A stretch of 64,000 nucleotides of DNA from Rotaria sp. Silwood1 (Eukaryota; Rotifera; Eurotatoria; Philodinida; Philodinidae): assembly GCA_905250075.1 (NCBI GenBank), contig CAJNOP010000087.1, forward strand, positions 56,406 to 120,405. Direction: 5' to 3'. The notes under the pieces were generated by a model. The model was not told where the DNA came from and ran no database searches. It worked only from the letters and a program-made list of their open reading frames with translations. This document shows, piece by piece, positions 48,307 to 60,759 of the stretch. Both the position numbers and the translations under genes were made by a program. The stretch's first letter is position 1, and each line of letters starts with the position of its first letter.

Positions 48307-48933
48307 TTAATGATTCGAATTACTTCAAGATGGGTGACTGGGATCAGCTCCAAACTACTTTTCCATTTTTATGAACACTTTTTTTTTGAATACATTGTTT
48401 GTTAAAAAGTCTTTCGTCATTGAATAGAGAATACTTGAATCTAGTTTTGATCTAATCCTTATCGCTTGATGATGTAAAATATCTGAGAACAAGTGAAAAC
48501 CATATGAAGTTTTAAGTTTTTGATGCCAATCACCTTAGAAAACTATACTTTTGCTTCGAGCTGTGCTATAGGCAGTGGCTTAGTTGATGTTCAGGCGTGA
48601 GCGAAGCTGATAATGAAATCTGTCTGTGGATAAAATCGCTTTTTTGAATGAGATTATTGCCAATATATAGCATTCCAGTAGGACGTAAAGATCCAAAACA
48701 ATTCTAGCGACTGAATCTTCCCTCCACAACAAGGACATTTGATTATTTCATAGTTCGTGAATTACTTCTTAGTGGTATAACGAAAGATTCGTTCAATCTG
48801 ATTGATGTCACTACGCTAACATAGTTAATAAATTTGAATTTTTTGAAAAAGAAACAGAAAAGTTCATTATATTACAGAAGTATGAATGTACAATAGTAAA
48901 AGGAATAGTAGATAGTAATTCGACTTAATCAGC

Positions 48934-49001
48934 GGATGTGTGTGGATGTAAGTGTGACTCTGGATCAAGAAAAGTCATACCGATACCCACACATTCATAC
49001 T
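48934..49001. repeat. Telomere-like G-to-C hairpin
   Basis: GGATGTGTGTGGATGTAAGT at 48934-48953 followed by CATACCGATACCCACACATT near 48977-48996; complementary with mismatches. Confidence 0.55.
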
Positions 49002-49084
49002 CATCTGTACGTAACCGCAGTATCATTTTCAAAAACAATCCAACACATTAGATCATATTTTAGTTCATTATGCTTTCAAGTTAC

Positions 49085-49740
49085 TCAAGGGATTTGCTGC
49101 GTTTATTTCGTAGTTGAATGCAACTATTGTAAATGTCACGTAATTCTTGCATAGTTCGTTCATGTTTTCGTTTATTTTGTTCAATTACTTTCTGTAATCG
49201 TTATTCTTTCGCTTCTGACTTCCGTATTTGTTTTTGAATGCAGATCATCTCTGTATGAACCGTAGCAGTATCACATCGTTTATAACTAATAGCACAATCT
49301 GGACACGTCAATTCGATTAGTCGGCAAACAGCCACATGATCAGCTAAATTCTTCTTCAAAAAATCTGTATCACAAGCAGGACGTTTTTTTAGATTGATAA
49401 CCACACTCTTGCTCATGTCTATCAAGTCCTTCACATGAAATGAGATAGAACAAAACACACAAATGAATGAGTAAGTAGTACAAGAAGACTACTGACCTTC
49501 ACACAGCCATTCGGCTCAAATTCACAAGTGACTTTGATTTGTGTTAGTAGCGTCTTGATGACTTTGAGACATGGTCATTGCTCAAATGATTTACAACCCA
49601 TCGGACAGTGTTTTCTATTTCCTCTTAGCCATTCAGTTCTACATGCACAGCAGAATACAGTCTAACATTTTGAACAAGCTACTGGGTTTTTCAGAATATC
49701 CCTAGAAATTGCACACTGGACATCAATTGACTCCATTCTG
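49085..49740 (-). pseudogene. TRAF-type RING/zinc-finger protein gene, broken
   Basis: Minus strand. Near the start, ARMESIDVQCAISRDILKNP begins a RING-type finger (C-x2-type pairs: VACSKC, then TAG, TVFCCACRTEWL and HCPMGC), with a second stop (TGA) before PCLKVIKTLL; KVTCEFEPNGCVK ends at a GT donor. After an intron of about 60 bp the next exon gives DRHEQECGYQS, then a frame change to ACDTDFLKKNLADHVAVCRL and IELTCPDCAISYKRCDTATV, a TRAF-type zinc finger, then a coiled coil (KQIRKSEAKE, TAA, RLQKVIEQNKRKHERTMQEL). Intact relatives are cytosolic adaptors with possible E3 activity. Three stops and one frameshift make it dead. Telomere-like hairpins lie immediately on both sides. Confidence 0.7.
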
Positions 49741-49770
49741 GCTAGTTTTACAATACGATGACTTTGGAAG

Positions 49771-49876
49771 GGTGTGGGATGTGAGTGTGGGTGGTTATGA
49801 GAGTAGTTGGGCAATGCAGTACCAACACCCACGCCCTACACCTCACACCCTCCCCCTCCCTCTACACCCACACTCA
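49771..49876. repeat. Telomere-like G-to-C hairpin
   Basis: GGTGTGGGATGTGAGTGTGG at 49771-49790 followed, after about 30 nt, by a C-rich run (49822-49876) with ACACCCACGCCCTACACC and CTCACACCCTCCCCCTCCC. One of the clearest G/C arm pairs. Confidence 0.65.
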
Positions 49877-49885
49877 TTCCGACAC

Positions 49886-50539
49886 ACATAACTATACAAT
49901 ATTTTCACTTCATGGAACCGACAACATATTGACGATAAGTTTGTCAAATCATTTTTTCGCCTAGATGTTAGTAGTTTCATTTGAAAGAACAGAGCAGTTT
50001 ATTTTGGTGAAACAAGTATCGTTTTTATCGACATATTAGAAATGTCATAGAGGTTTGGACCAATCAATCATTTTTGAAATAGTTTCACAATGGACTTTCT
50101 CTTGAAGGTTTGATGTAATTCTTCATGGGCTAGAAGGTGGTATAGTTTGCTTCTCATTATTTTATTAAAGAAAATTTTCTTAGGATATATAGTGCCTGAA
50201 ATTGTGATTATTTTTATTCGCGTGCCAATGAAAACAATCGCGACATCCATACCAAGATAACCACATTTTCATGTGGTATTTGTCCTTCTTAATATGTGAA
50301 TAAAAACACTATTTGTTTCACCATAATTAACTATTTGTATTTTAATTCACTTTATGTCATGTTTTCATTTATTTTTTTTTATTCACGACACACAAATATG
50401 TACCAAAAGATAACAAAAAAAAATATTTATATATCCATTTCTATTGCACTGTTAGTTGTTCATGATTTTTCTATCCATACAATATATACAAACATTAGAC
50501 AAAAAAGAAAAATATCGGTGCTAAAACGCGCCTTGTTAT
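49886..50539. other. Intergenic downstream of HIRA
   Basis: No gene recognised; short open stretches on both strands are AT-rich noise. Confidence 0.5.
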
Positions 50540-53500
50540 TTATTCATAATGTTGAACTAATGTTGATGCATCATCATGATTACGAAGAATAGTTAAACAT
50601 TCATTTAATAAATTTTGATATTCATCCTTGTTTTTTAAAGGCATAAAATTTATATTTGAATTTGTTGGCGTACTATGTACATGTTCAGCTACATGATCTA
50701 ATATTGATTTTAATTTTAATGATTTATCATCAAGCGATGAACTTGCAAGAAAACGAACGAAACTTGTTAACCAAAAATAATATTCACGTGATGAATGAAG
50801 TATACGAGATCGTTGAATTTGAGTTTCAAGATATGCTGATACAAGTAGTTCACGATTTGGTGATGAATATAAAGTTTTTTGATAAACGTCATCGTTCATT
50901 GTAGCACCATATGATTTAGTTAATGATGATAATGGACCTGAAGATGTTAATTCAGATGGAAGAGCAAAATCAGAAACAAAATCATGTTTATGAAATAAAC
51001 ATGTCCAATGTTTGAGCGTATTATCAAATCCATATAAATGTCCTGTGCCTATAAAATTAAAATAAATGATTAATACAAGTAATTATACTATGAATTATGA
51101 ACTTATTACTCAAATTTTATAAATGAAGGAGAAAGAGTATGCTAATTAATCGGTAATTTCTGTAGAGCTCGTGCACATGGCTTACTTTCTACTAAAAATA
51201 CATGAGAGAATTCTTATCCTAAAATTTTTTGTTTAAAACAGTTAACAAATGACACATTATTCGATACAATTTTCTTGATGATGCCAACTATGTCCTTGTT
51301 TTTCTCTTAACGCATTTCTTAAACAAAAGAATGCTGAAAATGTGCATCTCAGTATAGAACCATTTATACTAACTGATAAATCACTTTTAATTCGAGACTA
51401 TTTGCATTATGTAAACAGAAATGACTGTGGAAATATTGAACTTTTATATCTAATGACATGGTCTTTCTCAAGAAGACTAGAGAAGTTCATTTTGAATTTC
51501 GATTTGAAATTTTATAGAATCTGAACTCAGCAAGATCAATTGATTGTGTAAGTTTTTTCGATTGTTTTTGTTGTTCTTATTCTAAGATATAGCTATCATA
51601 AAAATTTGTTTTTTATATTACTGACATATCATCGACAGATTTGATTTTCTTGTTTCAAGAAAAGAACAAATTAAAAGATCGAAAACTTTCCTGATTCTCA
51701 CCTGTCTTTGTGCAGAGTTTCCAATCGAAATTTCAAAACGAATTCCCCTAGTGTTCTTGAGGAAGACTATAACATTCATAATTCATTAGGATCTACATTT
51801 TCAATCAAATTATTGATTCTTCTAGTCTAACTATTCAAATGCCTTGTTATGAACTGGAACCAGCGTTCTTAGTTCTTAAAATAATGCTCGGGTTACAAGT
51901 TTTACATTTGACTTCCTCTTATTACTGATTGACCTGAGCTCTGCTTGTCTACATGTCTATTCTGTTTATACGTATAGAACACTGACTAGTGACTTGTAGG
52001 CATAAAAAAAATTTAAAATAATACTAACTCGTTATTAAGCAAACAGTATCTGAATTAATATGATTTAATGTAAAAATATCAACTATGGATGCATGTGGTG
52101 GTAATAAATGTGAAATATTAACATCAATAATAGGACATGTCATTGAATTACGTGTTATATCAAATACAGTTAATAATCCAGTCATATAAATAAGTGAAAT
52201 TGTAGCTCGTTGTATATTATTTGTATTTTCTGATATATAAAGACCAGCTAATGTTTGTGTTAGAACAATATTTGAATATAAACGTAAACCACTTTGTCGT
52301 TGTAAAATAAATAATTCTGAACAATGTTGCGTTTCTTGTAAAGTAACAATAGCAATAAAATTTTTTGTTGCTTGTATAGCAAGTAATGGTGATTGAAAGA
52401 CATTTTTCCATTGTACTAATTTTGTTTTTTCATTAATACATGATAATATATAAAGTTGATCTGATTTTTCTGTACGTAATTCATATTCATTATTAATTTT
52501 ACGTATTAAATTTGGTTGTAATTTAAGAGGAGGAAATAATGCAGTTGAACTTATTGATGAAGGCAATGTAATTGATGAAGTTGATGATCGAATAACACCT
52601 TTAGTAGGTTTTGGATCGGCTGGTATTGTAGGCATACGACGAACTGATGGAATTGATGAGGAATTCGAAGTAGTAGGAGGAGGTGGTGGTGGTGGCGGTG
52701 ATGGAACTTTGGATACTGCTGAAGCAGGAGTATGAGTATCAATGCATATCGGTTTAATACAACGACGACCATCACCTAATACACGTTCAGTTTGATTAGC
52801 TAATGTGACTTTTACTGTGGATTGTGGTACAGGATGACTATGACCATTGCCATTAATCATTGGTGCACTATTTAAATTATATAAATAAAAAAAAAGACTT
52901 TTTTTCATTTAATAAATACATTGTAATAGAAAAACTGATTTCTTAAGTCCATTTTCAGAATTTGTACATAAACAAGTTTTTACGAGAATGGTTCATTGTG
53001 AAAGATTCAAGTCTTATGATTTAGTCTTATTCTGACAAACAAGCGATGTAAAAACATAATATTATCATAATTGTGTCTTTAGTTAGGAATCGCGATAAGA
53101 TCTGTCTCTATGAAAAATTTCAAATCGAAAATTAGTTTCTTCTGTTTCCATAGCATTTATTTGCAAAATACCGTAAAATTACAACATTTCCGCAACACTA
53201 AGCGAAAGACCAAAACTCTTTGTAGAGAACCCATAGTTCAATTGAATTTATATAATGCACATATTCTCGACTCAAAAGCAATTTATTAATTAAACAACTT
53301 CTCTCGTCGAAACTTTTAATACTGACCCATTTGTAATTGTTTTAGTCGATAATGATATATTAACTTTATACATATCACTATAAAATTTAGCCATTTCATG
53401 ACGTGTTAATGGTGTACCTAATTCACCTTTATTAAATATAATAAAAGCACATGCACCATCTGGTGAACAAATACCAAGTGTAATTAAACCCTCATCATCA

Positions 53501-54589
53501 TTTAAATACCATGACATATCAAGTATACCTGATGCAAAAAAATCATTAACTATACACATTGGTTGTCGTGGACTTGTTAACCATAATGATAATGTTCGAT
53601 CTTTACTTCCAATAGCTAATAAACATCGACGACGACCATTAATTAATAAAATTCGTTGTAAAAAACGTGCACATGTTATTTCTCGACGATGTCCAACAAA
53701 TTCAGCATCAACTGTTGATGCACCACGTATAACACAAGCTGAAACTGGAAATCTTTACAAAAAAAAGTTTGTTTAGATATTAAAAAAAAAAAAATAAAAT
53801 AAAATCATTACGTATTATTTTTTGCATGAGCTGTTGTAAACATAGTACCATCAGGTGACCAATCAAGTCGAAGAAATGATGTAGATTCAGCACAACCATC
53901 AAATGGTTCTTTAATTGTTTGTTCACATTGCCATGTTGTACTTGACCATACTTTAACTGTTCCATCCGAAGATTGTGATGCTAATAAAAGTCCAGTTGGA
54001 TCCCATGCTAAACCTTTAACTAAACCTGTATGTCCACGAAGTGTTATTGTTAATGTAGCTGATGGCCATGAATAAATACATATATGATTATCAATTGAAC
54101 ATGATGCTAAATAACGATCATTTAATGGACACCATGCTATATCTAATATATCAGCAACATGACCTGATGATAAACTTGAACGAAGACGCCATGTTTCAGG
54201 AAAATCACCAAACGATGACGATGATTGAACTGATTCTATTAAATATTTAAATAAGTAAAATATTTCTTAACTGACTTACGATTTGTTACATTTGGATTTG
54301 TTGCTGTTAAATGATAGAGTAAAACATTTTGACGACTTGCAACAGCTAGAACATCACTTGTATATGAAAATCTAACACATAATGGACATTGTGTATCAAT
54401 ACGACAAAGAAGTCTTGATTGTGGTTGATATGTTTCATCAAGTATTGATGCAAGACGAAATATACGTATACAATCAACAGCATTATATTTGCCAGCTAAT
54501 GCAACACGAATACCTTCTGGATTAATATGAAGTGATGATAAACTTTCTTTTGGTCCATGTTCAATCCATTCTGGTTTTATTAATTTCAT
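50540..54589 (-). CDS. HIRA: HIRA histone H3.3 chaperone, 5 exons, 835 aa
   Basis: Exons on the minus strand: 54589-54280, 54235-53812, 53752-53327, 52867-52029 and 51048-50540; all GT-AG, 2508 nt in all, in phase. HIRA is the scaffold of the HIR complex that deposits H3-H4 outside S phase. The N-terminus MKLIKPEWIEHG matches the family start; WD40 blades fill about 1-385 (SGHVADILDIAWCPLNDRYL, GHTGLVKGLAWDPTGLLLAS, GHRREITCARF, SKDRTLSLWLTS). A Pro/Ser-rich linker contains the B motif near residue 418 (GDGRRCIKPICID), the short basic segment that binds ASF1. The C-terminal Hira domain follows (GLYISENTNNIQ, LKHWTCLFHKHDFVSD, SSREYYFWLTSFVRFL). Shorter than the human protein (about 1000 aa), mainly in the linker. 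Intron 3 is joined using a GTCAGT donor, the only less certain junction. Confidence 0.92.
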
Positions 54590-55837
54590 TATTTTTTTTT
54601 TTTGAAAATGAAACTATACCTTTCAAGAAAACAAAAGTCTATCGTAATATTAAGAATTATCCAATCATATATTAACTATTCAAATATTCTATGTTCACTG
54701 GATAGAAACTGAATCACTAAGGGAAATGCTTATGTCTACTGTAGATGGCACGAGTAGACAGACTAAATCAATATAAAATTCGATTTGAACGAAATATTCA
54801 ATTGAAATTTAATATTTATTAGAAATAACAATTTAATGTAGCATCTATAACTTATTGTTCAGTTTTATGTAAATCGTGGATAGAAAATATTGTAAGAGGA
54901 TCATTTTGTGCTGAAAAGGTGATTCTTGTGATAGACTTTGTAAAAAGTCATTCCTGCACATGAACCGTTGGCAAAAAAAATGTTACCATTTTGTAGAGAA
55001 TTCTTTTCTATATCAGCCAACATATGCAATAAAATTTCTGACCCTTTTCAAAATTCATGTATATCTTAAAAGTCACAAAAAAAATTCTAAGCATATATTC
55101 TGAAAGAACACAAAATTCAAATCCTAATGTATTTAAATACAGAAGAACTAATCAAATATTTTGTCTAGAAACTTTCAGTTCACCTCTTTTCTCAGTTTTT
55201 CATTAGATACATACATTCTTTCACTCTCTAAAATCTTCCTAATAAACATGATGGAACTCCCATGCTGAAAATAAATCAACTTCTTCAGACTAGTTTTAAT
55301 ATGTATGGGTTTTATTCAACCAAATTTTTCAGTAGAGTTTTAGCAATTATCTTTTTAGAGGAACGACATATCTTTGTTTTTCTTGCTTAAAATTTATTTA
55401 GTGAACCAAAAACTTAGATAAGGAGTCTTGCGTTAGGGATTATTCACTATTAACTTAGTCTATCAGATTGAAAAGTGCATCAAATATTTTTATTTAACAT
55501 TAAAAAAAAACGATTGAAGAAATTTAATCATTAAACGATATGAAACTTTTGTTAAAGATGATTATCGACTTATTACTATATGTTAACAAATGTTTGCAGG
55601 ATATGTTTTTGATTAACATCCAGACGTATTTTTATTAACATGCATGTACAGTAAAGTCTTCTTGCTGTGAGCACCTACTTATAGAGATAGAATCGATCGA
55701 TCTGAAACCCATACCGACACTGAAACAACAAGTTGTTGTACTATTCTATCTGTGGATAGTGATATTTGTCATAGGCAATGTTCAATACAGTTTTATCACA
55801 CATCCTCTCACAGCAAAAAAACTAATAGATCACACTG
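54590..55837. other. Intergenic upstream of HIRA
   Basis: No gene seen. Presumably contains the HIRA promoter, but no specific element can be named. Confidence 0.5.
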
Positions 55838-56453
55838 CAGTGACGCAGCCAGGAGTTTTCGGTAAGCTGGATCTCAGCTTCAGAGCGTGGGACCTAGATG
55901 AAACTTATGGAGATTGATATTGGACTCCAATAATGAGTCTTTATGAAAAGATTTTTACGATTGAAGTTTGCGAAAAAAATTTATTTTTGATCCCCCAAAA
56001 AATTTATTTTTGGCTTTTGTAATATTGCGCTTTTTAATTTTTTTTTCGTAATCTACATCGAATTTCACCGATAGATTTAAAATTTCATCAAAAAGACATT
56101 CACCCGTTCAAAAGTTATAACGTTTCGAATATTTCCAAAAATTCTTGCGACATTTTACAAAAATTCAAAACGTTATAACTTCTGAATAGATGCATGCTTC
56201 CAGATGAAATTTTAAATATATTGCTGAAATTCGATGTAGATTACGGAAAAAAATTAAAAAACGGAATATTACAAAAACCAAAAAAAATTTTCGGGGAATC
56301 AAAAAAAGATTTTTTTTTCGCGAACTCCAATCGTAAAAATTTTTTCATAAAGACTCATTATTGAAGTTCAATATCATCCTCCATAAGTATCATCTAGATC
56401 CTATGCTCTGAAGCTGAGATCCAGCATACCAAAAAATCCTGCCTGCGTCACTG
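55838..56453. mobile_element. hAT-like foldback MITE (616 bp) with probable 8-bp target duplication
   Basis: The left end CAGTGACGCAGCCAGGAGTT and reverse-complemented right end CAGTGACGCAGGCAGGATTT begin long inverted arms running nearly to the centre (shared blocks GCTGGATCTCAGCTTCAGAG, AATAATGAGTCTTTATGA, ATCTACATCGAATTTCA and the central AAAACGTTATAACTT). Flanks TCACACTG (55830-55837) and CCACACCG (56454-56461) agree at 6 of 8 positions, fitting an aged hAT duplication. CAGTG ends also suit hAT. No transposase. Confidence 0.75.
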
Positions 56454-56851
56454 CCACACCGGTAAAGACTGGTCTAAAACTCATACGGAGATCGATCCTA
56501 TTTGTGCTACTTCGAGAAGTGATGTTTATTTCAAATCCTATGAGCAACATATGTTCTATCACTCAGGTACAGAGCGAGAAAAGAAATTATGTCATTGTAT
56601 ACTGTATTATGATAAACAATCATAGTCATAGGATACATAGGAAAAGATGATGGACTAAATGTGAATATTTAAAAGATCTCATCATGCTACGTAGAATACT
56701 ATTTGATGCCGTAATAATTATGAAAGCATATGGACTTAGTAATATTTTTGCTATGTTTTAAGAAAATCAAGATAAATACTCTTCTTTATTTTCCAAATAT
56801 AAATCTGTTTTTCTGTATACTTCATGTTAGATGTAAACTATCGATAATATT

Positions 56852-56906
56852 AGGGTGTGGGTGTGACTTTTTTGACACTCAAATTTAAACCCGCATCTAC
56901 ATCCCA
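56852..56906. repeat. Telomere-like G-to-C hairpin
   Basis: AGGGTGTGGGTGTGA at 56852-56866 followed by AACCCGCATCTACATCCC near 56888-56905. Confidence 0.55.
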
Positions 56907-57097
56907 ATAGAAAGTCAACTTGGGCATGTGGGAGAAGTGAAAAACCAAGAAGAGCTTTTTCAATAGTTCGAGTATTCTCGTTTGTATAGCATATTTCTCT
57001 TGTCTTCATTCCAATTACATGTATACAAACAAGTGTACATTTGTTGCATTTTTCATCTAATGCATGACTCGAATGAGAAGTGAAATGGGAATAACAG

Positions 57098-57170
57098 ACG
57101 CCAATGGTGTAGTAGTTAGTACTCTTGTTCCATAAGCGAGTGAGCCAGTGTTCGTTTCCTAGTTGGCGTT
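57098..57170 (+). tRNA. Degenerate tRNA-like sequence (CAT loop), probably a tRNA pseudogene
   Basis: A 7-bp acceptor stem pairs perfectly (ACGCCAA at 57098-57104 with TTGGCGT at 57163-57169). The D-arm TGGTGTAGTAGTTAGTAC is typical, including the A-box. The anticodon arm CTTGT-TCCATAA-GCGAG pairs with wobble and shows CAT at 34-36, but position 33 is C. The T arm is poor: the B-box-like TGTTCGTTTCC keeps GTTCG but the stem has mismatches. TTTTCTTTTT follows at once, like a Pol III terminator. Likely a decayed tRNA or tRNA-derived SINE head; function doubtful. Confidence 0.4.
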
Positions 57171-57517
57171 GTTTTCTTTTTCTTTTAGACTGCTCTTAAA
57201 AATATTGCGTAACATCTTCTATTCTGCATGTTGCGACACATTTCGTAAGAAACAATCGAAGGCAACATGCGTTCTGTCCTACTCGGAATTTGTCGTTGAT
57301 TTTTATGTACAACTAGAATTATGTGTTAACTGAGGTGTTTATAAGACCTCTAATATCAGTGGTTTTCATTCAATGCCATTATGGAATTTTTATTTTCTCG
57401 GAAATTCACTTAATAACCTCTCAAAGACTTTTAACCTGGAATCAATGGTCGAAAGATTCTATAACATCAATTGAATGCTTGATCTACCATAAACGGGAGT
57501 TTCAATTCCAGCTTCGG

Positions 57518-57592
57518 AGTGTATGGATGTGAAAGTGGGTGAAAAGAAGACACATATCCATACGAACACCTATACCCCACACCCGCACCCCA
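57518..57592. repeat. Telomere-like G-to-C hairpin
   Basis: GTGTATGGATGTGAAAGTGG at 57518-57537, then CACATATCCATACGAACACC and TATACCCCACACCCGCACCC at 57551-57590. TATGGATGTG and CACATATCCATAC are near-complementary. Confidence 0.6.
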
Positions 57593-59536
57593 GATAAAAG
57601 TTGAAAAATACATAGTGCGACTAGGAAGGTTTCTATTATATGTCAATTAGCTTGAGTCAGAGTTCGATTAGAAAATCCTATAACTGCTCAAAAGTCAAAT
57701 CTCGAAGCTTATTACATGCATCTATAATGGTCTAGAAAATGTAACTCTCCAGTTCACAGGCTAAACTCCATTCATATTAGAAATCTTTTTGATGGCAAGA
57801 TCTTGCATCCTTTCTGAACTGATCATCAGATATTGTTCATTGCCAATAGATCTTGGATAATGTCCCAATTTCATAAATAACAGAAGAAATTCATTTGAAT
57901 GTAGAATTCTTGTCACCTAAAAAACCTAGATCTTGATAAGAATTAATAAAAAATGTTCAGTGCTTTTCCATAAGTAGTCGAAATGTGAAATGCACAAATT
58001 CTTATTGTTATAAATTTGTACTATATTATTAGAGAGATTTAAAAATAATTTAATCAAACAAATGTCAAACAAACGAATAAATCAAAATTAAAACAATTTT
58101 TCTAATTGATATACATGGTCATAGTTTTTGTCAAAAAAAAAATGTTTACATTCACTATTTCGATTCTATTGATTTATCAGATTCATTCAATGTCATTTCG
58201 TTGGAAAAACTTATTTGTATTGTCGGATACATGTTCAATGCATGATTTCTTTTTTACTCATGATACTCTACCGAATACATGTCGTAGACAGCAGTAAATA
58301 TCATTTTATCATTCGTTTCATCGGTTTCAACACCCTATCAGCCTACTTCGCATATTAATTTGATTATTATGTCCGCTTCGGATCACCACACTCGTTTCTT
58401 TCGATCAACTTTAACACATATTCTTCTGTTTTGTCTAATCTTCTAATTCAAAAAATGCATCCTGTTCCAAGTTTGTCCCATTGTGACTCTACCAGATCAA
58501 TAATACCACTGCTCTTTAGTTAACAGTTATTCATAGAATCCAATGAAAGGTTTTATAAAATTTCAAATTGGTTCAAATAGTGTTATGACTGACGAATCTT
58601 TTACATTAGCAGAATTAAAGTACAAGCTGAGAAAAGTTTAGTTTGAACTTTCACGGATAATTTTCTTCAAAAACAAATGTGAATTCCATCATGTCGATTA
58701 AAATGATCATATGTAATCCTGGTTCTAATCTGATTTTTCATATGTAGCGATTAATTTCAATAGAATTCAGTCGTCCCTTTTCTGTTCGAATATTGGAATT
58801 TCATCTATTGACACTATCTTACGAAGAAATCGAATCAAAATGATTAATCTCCCGAGAAATTCATCTTTCAGTTGAAAAATCAAACATTTATCGGATACGA
58901 CTATTACCACCTCTATCACTGAATATCAGGTTTTACTCTATGTTCTCTTATGCATGAAATCTTTGTTGAAAAATAGAGGTAAAATTCGAATTCTGACGGT
59001 CCATTTTAAGGTCTGATAATAAGCAATACTTACTGTTCAGTTAGTATTTCAGTAAACTTTATTTTCTTCATACAAACTATCAAATGCAATCTTAATATTA
59101 CTATTTATGGTAGCCCCCACTACTCAATAAACCTTTACTTCTATTCTCATTTCCTTGTTGTGTGATTTTATCACTTTACATATAGAAGAAAAGTAATGCG
59201 CACATCCCATAGAAACTTAAATAGTTTTATCAGCACATGAATGAACATATCACATTCACAATAGTTTGGCGGGAAAATTTGTCATTCAAAGAAAAATAAT
59301 TTTTTAACAGAATAATTCAATTGCTAAATATTGATGTTACTTTAATTCTGATACATATTTGTACTGTTTAGTGCATATGTTTAAGAAATTTAAAGCTAAC
59401 TATTTATTCAATAAGTGTTTATAAATAATTATACTAGTAAAATCATAAATGAAAAATTTTTCTCAAGTTAATTTGTTAGTTTGATGAGTTTATTATTAGA
59501 ATGAATAAAACGAAATCCGTCGGTTTTTTATCTTGA
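57593..59536. other. Intergenic, nothing recognised
   Basis: About 1.9 kb. The plus-strand open stretch at 58106-58297 begins with a hydrophobic run after MIYMVIVFVKKK but has no splice context or family resemblance that I can support. Confidence 0.4.
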
Positions 59537-60759
59537 TTAGTGTGACGTTACACTTGAAGTATTATTGTTAATCCTCTTGACGTATTTCTCTTCTTTTTCT
59601 TCTTCTTCTTCTTCGAGTTCTAATTCTAATTCTATCAGTTCAATATCATCCTCATCGAACTCTACATCATCGTCATTATGTTCGTAATGATTAGTTAAAT
59701 CATCATTATCCCAATATTCATCTCCAAAACTTTCATTATCCACTTGACGAATAATCCAAACGTCTCGACAGAGGTTTGGATCAGTCATATAATCATATGG
59801 AATATAACAATATCCCTTATCTCCCTAACATAAAACAAAATATACATATATCTTTCAAAGATATTCTTATTTACCCAGTTTTCTCCCCAAGAATTTCGAA
59901 CGATAAATGCTTGTGAACGATCACTATATCCTACAGCTAACATTGCATGTCTAAATGATCAATTTTACTTGAAAGTTTTCAATTGATGTAAAATCAAACC
60001 TGCTATGCATTCCTGACGACACGTCTCCTGGTTTTGGCATTGGTACAATACCATTTTTTTTCGCTCTCTTGTCTAATTGAAATGTTCGTATACCAAATAT
60101 AAATGGATGTCCTTCTGCAAGACACTTTTTCATTTCAGTTAAGTCTACGTTAACTTTCAATTCATCTAATATTGTATAGTTTTTCGCTGCTTCGAATGCT
60201 TCATCAGGAGGACGTTTATTTACTTTTTTAGAATCGTATGGCCAAAGTGATTCGTCACAAGTACCAAATTTTTTTAGTGCTTCAATAGCATATGGTATTC
60301 TTACACCAGCAACTTCGAGTTTTCCATCTGATCCTTGTTTTTCCTTTCGAGCATTGTAGAATATAAATAATCGACTTACATCAAAATTATTACCAGTATT
60401 TCTTTTATATAAATATTCGTAAGCTCCTACAATCAAACATTTATGAAATCTTTGAGAAAGATTCATATTTACCTGCACAAGCATTCGGTACACTAAATTA
60501 ATAGAAATCTCATAGAGATCATGATTGTAAGTCAAATATTTTATACACACCAACTTGGAAGCTTCGCTTGGTTTTCGACAGGTGTCATTAGTGGACGAAG
60601 ATCAACTTTAGGTGGCAGTTGTGAATCATTTAAGTAAGCAATATTGAAAAAATAATGTATTGATTGGTTATCTTCAGGTTCATCATCTGGTTCTATAAAA
60701 CCATCGAGACAAAACACGTCTTGACTATCTTTGTGACGTGCATAACGGCAAGTAGCCAT
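59537..60759 (-). CDS. Papain-type (C1) cysteine protease, 5 exons, 339 aa, acidic tail
   Basis: Exons on the minus strand: 60759-60551, 60492-60473 (20 nt), 60426-60000, 59950-59875 and 59824-59537; all GT-AG, 1020 nt, in phase. Oxyanion Gln64 and catalytic Cys70 (VENQAKLPSC, then VPNACAGAYEYL) have papain's six-residue spacing; the Cys codon is itself split by intron 1. Catalytic His220 (SRHAMLAVGYSD) and Asn238 (RNSWGENWGDKG) follow. There is no signal peptide and no I29 prodomain: only about 50 residues precede PPKVDLRPLMTPVENQ, a layout commoner in prokaryotic-type C1 proteases. After the catalytic domain (ends near DVWIIRQ) comes a long Asp/Glu-rich tail (about 260-325). Probably intracellular; substrate unknown. 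A TTTTAG lies 14 nt before the ATG, a possible splice or trans-splice acceptor. Confidence 0.88.

Noticed and set aside
48133..48405. 90-codon plus-strand frame rich in Thr and His
   Set aside because: It is the degenerate CCCACA/CCCATA array read as protein; no gene signals.
52551..52775. Separate minus-strand frames overlapping HIRA exon 4
   Set aside because: Other-frame shadow of the Pro/Ser-rich HIRA linker.
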